From positions 1-63,456 of the forward strand of contig CAYVKX010000002.1 of assembly GCA_964452095.1 (NCBI GenBank): a DNA stretch of 63,456 nt. The letters are read 5' to 3'. Made by a program: the position numbers and the translations under genes. The DNA is from DUAL01 sp964452095 (GTDB lineage: Bacteria > Bacteroidota > Bacteroidia > Flavobacteriales > BACL11). Of this stretch, positions 35,778-44,247 are shown in pieces; the first letter of the stretch is position 1; each line of letters starts with the position of its first letter. The notes beneath the pieces are model-generated. The model searched no databases and had not been told where the DNA came from. It saw only the letters and a list, made by a program, of their open reading frames with translations.

Positions 35778-36677
35778 ATGAACTTACCAAACCTATCTAA
35801 AATACCAAAAATCGATAAAGTTGGAGTGTATGAAAGAGTGAATCGTTTTTGTAAAAGAAGTGTTAAAACTTCCACAAAAGAATTTGGTTTGCACCTTACG
35901 CTCAGCATGATTGATTTAACTACTTTGGAAGGAAAAGACACTCCATCAAAAGTGAAACAGCTTTGTTATAAAGCTATGCATTTGCACGATTCTATGGGGG
36001 GATTGCCAACTGTTGCGGCAGTTTGTGTGTATCCAACTTTAGTAGGGATTGCAAAAAAAGAATTAAAAGGAAGTGGAATAAATATCGCATCTGTTGCAAC
36101 TGCTTTCCCATCCGGACAATCTACTTTAGAAGTGAAAATTTCTGACACAAAATATGCTGTAAATGAAGGTGCGGATGAAGTGGATATGGTGATTTCTAGA
36201 GGAAAGTTTTTAGCTGGAGAATACAATTTTGTATTTGATGAAATAGCGGCTGTAAAAGAAGCTTGCGGAAAAGCTCATTTAAAAGTAATTTTGGAAACTG
36301 GAGAGTTGGATACTTTGGATAATGTGCGAAAAGCATCTGATATTGCGATTTATGCTGGTGCTGATTTTATCAAAACTTCTACTGGGAAAATTAGTCCGGC
36401 AGCAACAATGCCAGTTACTTTTGTAATGCTGGATGCAATAAAAGATTATCATAAAAAAACAGGAATAAAAATTGGAATGAAGCCAGCTGGAGGAATTTCT
36501 ACTGCTAAAATTGCTTTACAATATTTAGTGATGTTAAACGAAACTTTAGGGAAGGATTGGATGAATAAGGGTTTGTTTAGGTTTGGCGCGAGTTCTTTGG
36601 CGAATGATGTTTTGATGCAACTTAAAAAACAAGAAAGTGGAATTTATCAATCCTTAGATTATTTTTCAAAAGATTAA
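35778..36677 (+). CDS. deoC: Deoxyribose-phosphate aldolase
   Basis: 299 aa from ATG 35778. DeoC splits 2-deoxyribose 5-phosphate into glyceraldehyde 3-phosphate and acetaldehyde. The Schiff-base lysine lies in ADFIKTSTGK; other class I aldolase segments are VCVYPTLV, ATAFPSGQ, DEVDMVISRGKFLAGEY and MKPAGGIST. An N-terminal extension of about 50 residues is typical of the longer DeoC type found with aldehyde dehydrogenase genes. Next gene starts three bases downstream: the acetaldehyde or another aldehyde product could be oxidised by it. Confidence 0.95.
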   Translation: MNLPNLSKIPKIDKVGVYERVNRFCKRSVKTSTKEFGLHLTLSMIDLTTLEGKDTPSKVKQLCYKAMHLHDSMGGLPTVAAVCVYPTLVGIAKKELKGSGINIASVATAFPSGQSTLEVKISDTKYAVNEGADEVDMVISRGKFLAGEYNFVFDEIAAVKEACGKAHLKVILETGELDTLDNVRKASDIAIYAGADFIKTSTGKISPAATMPVTFVMLDAIKDYHKKTGIKIGMKPAGGISTAKIALQYLVMLNETLGKDWMNKGLFRFGASSLANDVLMQLKKQESGIYQSLDYFSKD

Positions 36678-36680
36678 AAG

Positions 36681-38138
36681 ATGACTAAAATAGATTTGTC
36701 AAAAAATTGGAACTTTGCATCTGCTGCAGAAAGCACAAAGCATATAAAATTAAAGAAAAAATATGGCTTGTTTATTGATGGGGAATTTGTAAAACCACAA
36801 TCAAAAAAATATTTTGGAACCATAAATCCTGCAACAGATGAGGTAATAGCTAAAATTGCAGAAGCAAATGAAAAAGATGTAGATTTGGCAGTTAGATCTG
36901 CAAGAAAGGCATTTAAAAGTTGGTCGAAATTAGAGCCGAAAGAAAGAGGAAAATACATTTTCAGAATTGCTAGAATGATTCAAGAACGAGCAAAAGAATT
37001 TGCCGTAATTGAAAGTTTAGATGGAGGAAAACCAATCCGAGAATCTCGTGATATTGATATTCCACTTGCTGCAAATCATTTCTTTTATTATGCGGGTTGG
37101 GCAGATAAATTAGAGTATGCTTTTCCGAATAAAAAACCTCAGCCATTGGGAGTTGCAGGACAAATTATTCCTTGGAATTTTCCACTTTTAATGGCGGCTT
37201 GGAAAATAGCTCCGGCACTTGCATGTGGAAATACAGTGGTATTAAAACCTGCTGAAACCACTTCACTTACTGCACTCAAATTAGCAGAACTTATAAAAGA
37301 TAGCGGACTTCCAAAAGGAGTGGTAAATATTGTAACGGGTGCTGGAAAAACGGGTGAGGCTATTGTAAATCATTCTGATATTAATAAAATTGCTTTTACT
37401 GGTAGTACAGCTGTTGGTAAAATGATTCAAAGAAGTATTGCTGGAACTAAAAAGAAATCAACTTTAGAGCTTGGAGGAAAAGGTGCTAATATCATTTTTG
37501 AGGATGCAGCAATCGACCAAGCTGTAGAAGGAATTGTGAACGCAATTTTCTTTAATCAAGGGCATGTTTGTTGTGCGGGTTCTCGCTTGTTTGTTCAGGA
37601 AAGTGTGGCAGATACAGTAATTGAAAAATTGAAAGATAGAATTTCAACATTAATTGTAGGTAATCCTCTAGATAAAAACACAGATATTGGGGCAATTAAT
37701 TCTGCTAATCAGCTAAAAACAATTAATAAATATATTGAGATTGGGAAAAAAGAAGGAGGAGAAATTTACCAACCAAAATGCAAAATTTCCAAGAAAGGAA
37801 ATTGGTGTCCTCCAACTTTATTTTTGAATGTTTCTCAGTCGCATACTATTGTTCAAGAAGAAATTTTCGGGCCAGTTTTAGCGATTCAAACTTTCAGAAC
37901 AATTGATGAGGTAATTGAAAAAGCAAACAATACTCCCTATGGTTTATCAGCAGGAGTTTGGACTGAAAAAGGTTCTAAAATTTTCAAACTCACACAAAAA
38001 TTAAATGCGGGAGTGGTATGGGCAAATACATATAATAAGTTCGATCCCACTTCTCCTTTTGGAGGATTTAAAGAGAGTGGATTTGGAAGAGAGGGCGGTT
38101 TGCATGGATTGAAATCATATTTAAAATTTAAGTCATGA
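36681..38138 (+). CDS. NAD(P)-dependent aldehyde dehydrogenase, catalytic
   Basis: 485 aa, full-length ALDH. Catalytic Cys297 in NQGHVCCAGSR, general base Glu263 in TLELGGKGAN, the Asn of PWNFPLLMAAWK, and the coenzyme-loop GSTAVGK are intact, as are EEIFGPVL and SPFGGFKESGFGRE. It follows deoC by three bases, and its stop overlaps the start of the next, truncated ALDH-like gene (ATGA). The trio deoC-ALDH-ALDH suggests deoxynucleoside sugar use. Together with the next gene it resembles the two ALDH domains of ALDH16 proteins. Confidence 0.93.
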   Translation: MTKIDLSKNWNFASAAESTKHIKLKKKYGLFIDGEFVKPQSKKYFGTINPATDEVIAKIAEANEKDVDLAVRSARKAFKSWSKLEPKERGKYIFRIARMIQERAKEFAVIESLDGGKPIRESRDIDIPLAANHFFYYAGWADKLEYAFPNKKPQPLGVAGQIIPWNFPLLMAAWKIAPALACGNTVVLKPAETTSLTALKLAELIKDSGLPKGVVNIVTGAGKTGEAIVNHSDINKIAFTGSTAVGKMIQRSIAGTKKKSTLELGGKGANIIFEDAAIDQAVEGIVNAIFFNQGHVCCAGSRLFVQESVADTVIEKLKDRISTLIVGNPLDKNTDIGAINSANQLKTINKYIEIGKKEGGEIYQPKCKISKKGNWCPPTLFLNVSQSHTIVQEEIFGPVLAIQTFRTIDEVIEKANNTPYGLSAGVWTEKGSKIFKLTQKLNAGVVWANTYNKFDPTSPFGGFKESGFGREGGLHGLKSYLKFKS

Positions 38139-38995
38139 GCAGAATAGATGTACTAAAAACATATAAAATTTTTATTGGAGGAAAGTTTCCAAGAACAGAA
38201 TCAGGAAGATATTTTCATGTAAAAAATGAAGATGGAGATTTGCTTTCAAATATGTGTTTGTCTTCCAGAAAAGACTTTAGAAATGCAGTAGTTTCAGCAA
38301 GAAAAGCACAAAAAGGTTGGGAGGAGACAAAAGCTCTAAATAAAGGGCAAATTCTCTATAGAATTGCAGAAATGTTGGAAGGAAGAAAATCGCAATTTAT
38401 TGCTGAATTAATGCTGACAGGAAGCACGAAATCTGAGGGAAAAAAGGAAGTAGAATTGTCAATAGATAGATTGATTTATTATGCTGGTTGGAGCGATAAA
38501 TTTTCTCCAATTTTAAGCTCAGTAAATCCTGTTTCTTCTAATCACTTTAATTTTTCTGCACCAGAGGCAGTTGGAGTAGTTTCAGTAATTGCCCAAAATG
38601 AAGCACCCCTTTTAGGCTTAGTTTCAATGATAGCACCAATTATTGTTGGTGGAAATACCTCAGTTGTTCTTTCTTCAGAAAAAAATCCTATGATTAGTAT
38701 TTCTTTTGCTGAAGTTCTGAATACTTCTGATGTGCCAGCAGGAGTGGTAAATATTATGACTGGAAAAAGGGAAGAGTTACTTTCTCATTTTGCAACTCAT
38801 ATGGATGTAAACGCCATTATTTATTGTGGAAGTAATGAAAATCAAATAAAAGAAGTAGAAGAATTGTCAGTAGAAAATTTAAAAAGAACACAAATTTATA
38901 AACGAACAAATTGGGATGTAGCATCTGCTCAATCCCCATATTTTATTGAAAAATGCCAAGAAATAAAAACCACTTGGCATCCAACACAGGTATAA
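38135..38995 (+). CDS. Truncated ALDH-like protein lacking the catalytic domain
   Basis: 286 aa. It aligns with the N-terminal coenzyme-binding part of aldehyde dehydrogenases (KIFIGGKFPRTESGRYF, then AVVSARKAQKGWEE, LIYYAGWSDKF, VVSVIAQNEAPLLGLVSMIA), but stops before the region that would carry the catalytic Cys and the general-base Glu. It also has QNEAP in place of PWNFP. No frameshifted remainder is visible after the stop, and the end (TTWHPTQV) looks natural. It is therefore a probable non-catalytic partner, like the C-terminal pseudo-domain of ALDH16, here a separate gene overlapping its active neighbour. Confidence 0.85.
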   Translation: MSRIDVLKTYKIFIGGKFPRTESGRYFHVKNEDGDLLSNMCLSSRKDFRNAVVSARKAQKGWEETKALNKGQILYRIAEMLEGRKSQFIAELMLTGSTKSEGKKEVELSIDRLIYYAGWSDKFSPILSSVNPVSSNHFNFSAPEAVGVVSVIAQNEAPLLGLVSMIAPIIVGGNTSVVLSSEKNPMISISFAEVLNTSDVPAGVVNIMTGKREELLSHFATHMDVNAIIYCGSNENQIKEVEELSVENLKRTQIYKRTNWDVASAQSPYFIEKCQEIKTTWHPTQV

Positions 38996-39019
38996 AAAAC
39001 AAAAAGAAAAAACAAGAAA

Positions 39020-39811
39020 ATGAATTTTGAAGAACTATTAAAAACGGCAATCAATGCTTCTATAAAAGGAGGACATGCCATTATGGAAGTTTATGCTTCC
39101 GATTTTGCAGTGGAGCATAAAGAGGATAATTCTCCACTTACACTTGCAGATAAAAATTGTAATGATGTAATTGAAGCAGATTTACTTAAAACCAATATTC
39201 CGATTTTGAGTGAGGAAGGAGCAAAAACTCCATATTCTGAGAGAAAAGATTGGGAATATTCTTGGTTAGTTGACCCTTTAGATGGAACAAAAGAATTTGT
39301 AAAAAGAAATGGAGAGTTTACGGTAAACATTGCACTGATTCATAATGGAAACCCAATTATGGGAGTTATTTATGTCCCTGTAAAAGAAGAGTTGTATTTT
39401 GCTTTGGAGGGGTTAGGTTCTTATAAACTTAGCAGAAATTCAGTAATTGATAATTTGGAGAAACTGATTTCTAACTCAGATAAATTGCCGATTGATTATA
39501 ATAGAAATAATTATGTGGTGGTTGGTTCTCGTTCGCATATGTCTTCTGAAACAGAAGTATTTTTCAATCAGAAGAAAAAAGAGTATGGAAATGTAGAGGT
39601 GATGGTAGTTGGGTCATCATTAAAACTATGTATGGTAGCAGAGGGGAAGGCAGATGCTTATCCTAGATATGCCCCAACAATGGAATGGGATACAGGAGCT
39701 GGACATGCTATTGCAAAATATGCGGGTTTTTCTGTAAAACAATACGATTCAACAGAAGATGTAATTTACAATAAAGAGGATTTACTAAACCCTTGGTTTT
39801 TAGTGAAATAA
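39020..39811 (+). CDS. cysQ: 3'(2'),5'-bisphosphate nucleotidase CysQ
   Basis: 263 aa, inositol-monophosphatase fold. Metal-binding motifs: SEEGA near residue 67, the DPLDGTKEFVKRNGEFTVNIAL stretch (DPLDGTKEF is the family signature) and the C-terminal EWDTGAGHAI. CysQ hydrolyses PAP, the inhibitory by-product of sulfotransferases, to AMP. Its place just before the flippase and sulfotransferase genes (four bases to the flippase) argues that it serves glycan sulfation. Confidence 0.94.
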   Translation: MNFEELLKTAINASIKGGHAIMEVYASDFAVEHKEDNSPLTLADKNCNDVIEADLLKTNIPILSEEGAKTPYSERKDWEYSWLVDPLDGTKEFVKRNGEFTVNIALIHNGNPIMGVIYVPVKEELYFALEGLGSYKLSRNSVIDNLEKLISNSDKLPIDYNRNNYVVVGSRSHMSSETEVFFNQKKKEYGNVEVMVVGSSLKLCMVAEGKADAYPRYAPTMEWDTGAGHAIAKYAGFSVKQYDSTEDVIYNKEDLLNPWFLVK

Positions 39812-39815
39812 ACCC

Positions 39816-41166
39816 ATGAAAGAAAAGTTTTTAAAAGCATTAGAGGATAAAGATTTTTCTGAATTATTTAAGAAGGGAGGAGTGTCTTTTCTTATGCGTG
39901 TTGGCGGGCAAATTATGGGCTTTGTTATTACCTTTATAATTGCTCATTATTTTGGAGCAAAAGGATTGGGCGATTATGTTTTAGCAATAATTGTTTTAAG
40001 GATATTTACTTTAATAGCAAAATTGGGAATTGATACTTCTTCCATTCGGTTTATTGCTGAATATGCTGCTAAAAATCATTGGAAAGGTCTAAGAAAATAT
40101 AGAGAAAAAGTCTCATTACTTTTGCTATTTTCCACTTTATTATTTTCGATAATAATGTTTGTTTTTGCACTACCAATTGCAAATTTAGTAGGTGCAAATC
40201 CTTTTTATATTAAGCTGAATTCATTTTTTATTCTCCCAATGACATTTTTTGTTTTGAATTACCAAAGCTTAAGAGGAATGAAGAAAATAGCAGAATTTTC
40301 TTTTTTTTTATTGGATGTCAAGAGTTACTTTTTCGGCAGTAATAATTTTGATAGCTGTACAATTTTCAAGAAATGAAAACATTCCGATTCTTGCTTTTTT
40401 ACTAGGGTTAATTATTGTTTCTGTTTTGTCATATTTTGTTTTTTCTAACAAATTAGATTTAGAGGAAAGAAAAAACAATACAGCACAAAATGATTTAGGA
40501 ATAAGTTTAGGGTACAAAACAATACTTCTTGTTTCACTGCCATTATTATTGGCTCAATCAGGACAATTTATAATGGCTTGGACTGATAAACTGATGTTGG
40601 GAGGGTTTATGTCAGCAACAGAAGTAGGTGTTTATGATGTAGCATTTAAGTTATCTATGTTTGTGAATATAGCACTTACATCAGTAAATAGTATTTCCTC
40701 CCCAAAATTTGCCGAAATGTATGCTAAAAAAGATTTTAAGCGATTAGAGAAAATTGTTCATCAATCAACAAAAATTATTTTTTGGACTACAGTGCCATTA
40801 TTAGTGGTTTTCTTCTCATTTTCTTCTCAACTTTTATCATTATTTGGGGATGAGTTTGCTTCAGGAATGCAAGTGTTCATGATTTTGTGTTCAGCAAGAA
40901 TGGTTAGTGCTTTTTCTGGACCAGCAGGAAATTTGTTGCAAATGACTGGCAGACAAGTAATTTTCATGAAAGTGTTATTTATTGGAGCAATAATAAATTT
41001 TGGGCTAAACTTTATTTTAATCCCAAAATTTGGCATTGAAGGAGCTGCTTATGCTAGTATTTTTAGCATTGTTTTTTGGAACCTTACAATGGTTTATTTT
41101 GTAAAAAAAGAGTTTGGATTTTTAACAATATATATTCCTTTTTCTATAAAAAATAATGACAAATAA
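39816..41166 (+). pseudogene. Wzx-type polysaccharide flippase, split by a frameshift at a T9 run
   Basis: Two overlapping frames together encode a normal-length (about 450 aa) membrane protein of the MATE/MVF flippase superfamily. The first frame (39816-40376) has the N-terminal half with GVSFLMRVGGQIMGFVITFIIAHYFGAKGLGDY; the second (to 41166) has the C-terminal half with FIMAWTDKLMLGGFMSATEVGVYDVAFKL in two pieces. The break lies at T9 (40301-40309): with eight T the protein reads on as AEFSFFYWMSRVTFSAV. The remaining sequence shows no decay, so the shift may be a sequencing error, phase variation, or rescued by slippage. Role: flipping lipid-linked glycan units. Confidence 0.8.
40301..40309 (+). 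repeat. T9 homopolymer at the flippase frameshift
   Basis: Nine T in a row, preceded by TTTTC. One T fewer restores the full flippase frame. Such tracts are prone to replication or transcription slippage and to sequencing error. Confidence 0.85.
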
Positions 41167-42052
41167 TTTACCAAATTTATTAATTGTTGGTGCAGCAAAA
41201 AGTGGGACTACTTCATTACACAACTATTTGAATCAACATTCTGATATTTTTATGTGCTCACCAAAAGAGCCACATTTTTTAATAAATAATGATATTGGAG
41301 TAAAGAGGATCCCCAAAGGTATTTTGAATTTTGAAGATTATAAATTGCTTTTTTCTGGAGTAGAAGATGTGAAATATAAAGGAGAATCAAGTGTGATGTA
41401 TTTGCAGTTTCCTGAGATTACTATTAAGAATATCAAAAGATATTTATCTAAGGATGTGAAAATTATTATTATGTTAAGAAATCCTGTAGAGCGTGCTTAT
41501 TCTGGGTTTCAACATGTGAAAAGGTATAACACACAAGAAAATTGCAAGGATTTTAAAACCGCTTGGGATATATCAGAACAGAGGTATTTTGAAAAAAAAG
41601 AAATAACTCCAGCCACAAGATATAAAGAGTTAGGTCTGTATCATAAACAAGTAAAATCTTTTTTAGAAGGACTGAAAAATGTTCATATTATTATTTATGA
41701 TGATTATTTATCAGATTTTCAAAAGGAAATGAATAGAGTGTTTGATTTTTTGGGAATAGAAAAAATGGAAGTAAATGCCAAGCAAAAACATATGGTTGGG
41801 GGGTGGCAATGGGAAAATGAGAAAATAAAAAACGTAATGATGAAGAAAAACCAATTTAAATCTTTTTTGAAGATTCTTATCCCATTCAAGGGAATCAGAA
41901 AAAAAATAAGAGGTAAGTTGCAAGAGAATAATACAATAAGAGTAGCTAAGATAAATGATAAAGATAAAGAAATGCTGAAAGAATTTTACAGAGAAGATGT
42001 AAAAAAACTTTCAGGATTATTAGGTAGGGATTTAAATTTTTGGACACAATGA
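41156..42052 (+). CDS. PAPS-dependent sulfotransferase 1
   Basis: 298 aa, cytosolic-type sulfotransferase fold without a membrane anchor. The 5'-phosphosulfate loop is VGAAKSGTTSLHNYL (residues 9-23) and the 3'-phosphate strand-helix is IIIMLRNPVERAYSGFQH with the conserved Arg and Ser. The start overlaps the flippase end by 11 bases, and the stop overlaps the next start (ATGA). It probably transfers sulfate to a lipid-linked sugar unit. It shares only the core motifs with the next gene, so the two may have different acceptor positions. Confidence 0.92.
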   Translation: MTNNLPNLLIVGAAKSGTTSLHNYLNQHSDIFMCSPKEPHFLINNDIGVKRIPKGILNFEDYKLLFSGVEDVKYKGESSVMYLQFPEITIKNIKRYLSKDVKIIIMLRNPVERAYSGFQHVKRYNTQENCKDFKTAWDISEQRYFEKKEITPATRYKELGLYHKQVKSFLEGLKNVHIIIYDDYLSDFQKEMNRVFDFLGIEKMEVNAKQKHMVGGWQWENEKIKNVMMKKNQFKSFLKILIPFKGIRKKIRGKLQENNTIRVAKINDKDKEMLKEFYREDVKKLSGLLGRDLNFWTQ

Positions 42053-42933
42053 GTTTGCCAAATTTTATGTGTATAGGAGCAGCAAAAAGCGGTACAACCA
42101 CTTTGTATGATATTTTGCGCCAACATCCTGATGTATTTATCCCTGCATTTAAGGAACCACATTTTTTTGATATTCCTGCTAATTATAAGAATGGAATTGC
42201 ATGGTATGAAAGAACTTATTTTAAATCAGTAAAAAATGAGAAATGTATTGCCGACTTCACTCCTTCTTATTTTTTTGAAGCAAATACAGCAAAAAGAATC
42301 TATAATGACTTAGGTGAAGATGTAAAGTTTATAGTCATTTTAAGAAATCCTGTTGATAGAGCTTATTCTCATTATTTACATTCTTTGCGAGATGAAAGGG
42401 AAGAATTGATATTTTCGGATGCAATAGAAATAGAAAAGCAAAGGTTGAGTAATTACAAGAAAAACAATGATGTCTTAAACTATTTGAGACATTCTTACAT
42501 TTCACAAAGTATGTATGGAAGCATGTTACAATTTTATTTAAAGGATTTTCCAATTGAGAATTTTTTAATTATTCATTTTGAAAAAGAATTTATTGCTCAA
42601 AGAAAACAAACCATAAAAAAGGTGCTTAATTTTTTGGACTTAGATGATGAAGTTGAACTCAAAATTGATTTGAAAAGTAATCCTGCAAGTAAAGCTCGTT
42701 CAAAAACAATAAAAAGAATGATGCAAAAAACAGGATGGTGGAGAACTATTCTTAAAATTATTTTGCCTTCACAAATAAGACAAATAATGAAAAACAGAAT
42801 TCAAAGAGCAAATATTAGTAGTTTTACCCCAGAACCCATACAAGAAGAAGAACGAAAAAGAATCTTTTTAAATTATTTTTCAGAAGATATAAAAATGTTA
42901 GAAAAATTATTAAATAAGAAAATGAATTGGTAG
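42049..42933 (+). CDS. PAPS-dependent sulfotransferase 2
   Basis: 294 aa from ATG 42049, which overlaps the previous stop as ATGA; a TTG nine bases earlier is less likely. Motifs: CIGAAKSGTTTLYDILRQHP (5'-phosphosulfate loop), KEPHFFD, and FIVILRNPVDRAYSHYLHS (3'-phosphate binding). The KEPHFF and AYSHY forms are typical of the bacterial heparan-sulfotransferase-like Sulfotransfer_1 group. No signal peptide. Confidence 0.92.
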   Translation: MSLPNFMCIGAAKSGTTTLYDILRQHPDVFIPAFKEPHFFDIPANYKNGIAWYERTYFKSVKNEKCIADFTPSYFFEANTAKRIYNDLGEDVKFIVILRNPVDRAYSHYLHSLRDEREELIFSDAIEIEKQRLSNYKKNNDVLNYLRHSYISQSMYGSMLQFYLKDFPIENFLIIHFEKEFIAQRKQTIKKVLNFLDLDDEVELKIDLKSNPASKARSKTIKRMMQKTGWWRTILKIILPSQIRQIMKNRIQRANISSFTPEPIQEEERKRIFLNYFSEDIKMLEKLLNKKMNW

Positions 42934-44207
42934 TGAAATATCTTTTAAAACATAAAATAATTGACAATATAATTGTAATGTTATTAGTTTTTAGTAGCGG
43001 AGGATTACTTTTTGTTTTCAATAGAAATATCATGTATGCTGTATTTGCTTTTGTACTAGCTATTGCGTTTCTTTTCACAGGAAAAAAAATAAAAACAACT
43101 TTTTTTAATCAATCGCTTATTACTTTTATATTAGTAATCGCCTTGCTTAGTGTTAATTACTTTTTTGCAATTTCAGAACAATCTACAAATAAATATTTAT
43201 ATTACTTTATGGTTATTTCTGTTTCTGTTGCAACACTTTTTCATTTTTACAACAATAGAAGTAAGGATATATTTATTTCCAGATTATATTTTGTATTGAA
43301 GATAATTACTATACATGCGTTTATTCAAGTATTTGCATATTTAATTGTGGGCGGACAGTTAAAAACTATTATAAATGCTGAATATGAATGTGAGACATTT
43401 AATTACATCTTTTATTATGCTTTTTTAGAAGAAAAGAAACATGCTTTTATTTCCCTTTTTGGATTAGATATTATAAGAAATCAGGGGTTGTTTTGGGAGG
43501 CAGGAGTGGCACAAGTATTTTTTAATATATTTTTCTTTTTGGAGGCACATATCATAAAAAAAAGCAAATATTTATTAGTATTGGCAGCTATTACAATTCT
43601 CTCTACTTATTCTACTGCCGGCATCTCTATTTTAATGTTACAAATTATTTTTTATGTTGTAACCGAATTAAAAAAGAATAAAATAATTATCCCTATACTT
43701 TTAGTTGCAGCTTTGCCAGTATATAATATTTTCACTACCAATATAGAGGCGAAATTTTCTGGAGAACAAGAAGCATCATTTCAAAAAAGATTTTTTGACA
43801 TGGTGCAACCATTTTTTATTGCAGTAGAAAATCCGCTTACAGGAATTGGATTAGATCTTTATAAGTTTCAGGAGTATAGATATAATTTTACTTTTTCTTC
43901 CAATACCTTTGATGATTTGCAAAAGCAAACAGGATTTGAACTGAAAATGTCAGGAACTGATCAAGGAAGTAGCAATTCGTTTATGTTCTTATTAGCCACC
44001 ATGGGATTCCCTACCGGAATATTTTTTATTTATATGTTCTTTAAACAAAAAATAATTACTAAGCGAAAAGAGATGCTGTTTGCTATTATAGTTTTATCAT
44101 TAATGTCATCTCCATTGTTTTTACGCCCATTCTTTTTTGTATTCATTATGTCTGGTATTATGTTTACAATAAGTAAAATTTCAATGCAAAAAAATCAAAT
44201 AATATGA
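42927..44207 (+). CDS. O-antigen/polysaccharide polymerase (Wzy-like)
   Basis: 426 aa with about 11-12 membrane helices and a larger soluble loop in the C-terminal third (GEQEASFQKRFFDMVQPF, then NPLTGIGLDLYKF), the layout of Wzy/O-antigen ligase family polymerases. The Q-x-G-L-x-W-E segment (NQGLFWEAGVAQVFFNIF) is typical of the polymerase type in Bacteroidota. Start uncertain: no ATG; a TTG at 42927 or the GTG at 42933 that overlaps the previous stop (TAGTG) could serve, and I favour the GTG. It would join repeat units made by this locus. Confidence 0.82.
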   Translation: MVVKYLLKHKIIDNIIVMLLVFSSGGLLFVFNRNIMYAVFAFVLAIAFLFTGKKIKTTFFNQSLITFILVIALLSVNYFFAISEQSTNKYLYYFMVISVSVATLFHFYNNRSKDIFISRLYFVLKIITIHAFIQVFAYLIVGGQLKTIINAEYECETFNYIFYYAFLEEKKHAFISLFGLDIIRNQGLFWEAGVAQVFFNIFFFLEAHIIKKSKYLLVLAAITILSTYSTAGISILMLQIIFYVVTELKKNKIIIPILLVAALPVYNIFTTNIEAKFSGEQEASFQKRFFDMVQPFFIAVENPLTGIGLDLYKFQEYRYNFTFSSNTFDDLQKQTGFELKMSGTDQGSSNSFMFLLATMGFPTGIFFIYMFFKQKIITKRKEMLFAIIVLSLMSSPLFLRPFFFVFIMSGIMFTISKISMQKNQII

Positions 44208-44216
44208 AACGAAAAT

Positions 44217-44228
44217 TGTTCGCGAACA
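44217..44228. promoter_or_regulatory. Perfect GC-rich palindrome TGTTCGCGAACA
   Basis: A 12-base perfect palindrome in the 40-base gap between the polymerase and the epimerase. TTCGCGAA cores are rare in such A/T-rich DNA, so it may be a protein-binding site; no known regulator is assigned. Confidence 0.4.
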
Positions 44229-44247
44229 CAATTAAAATAGTAGTAAA

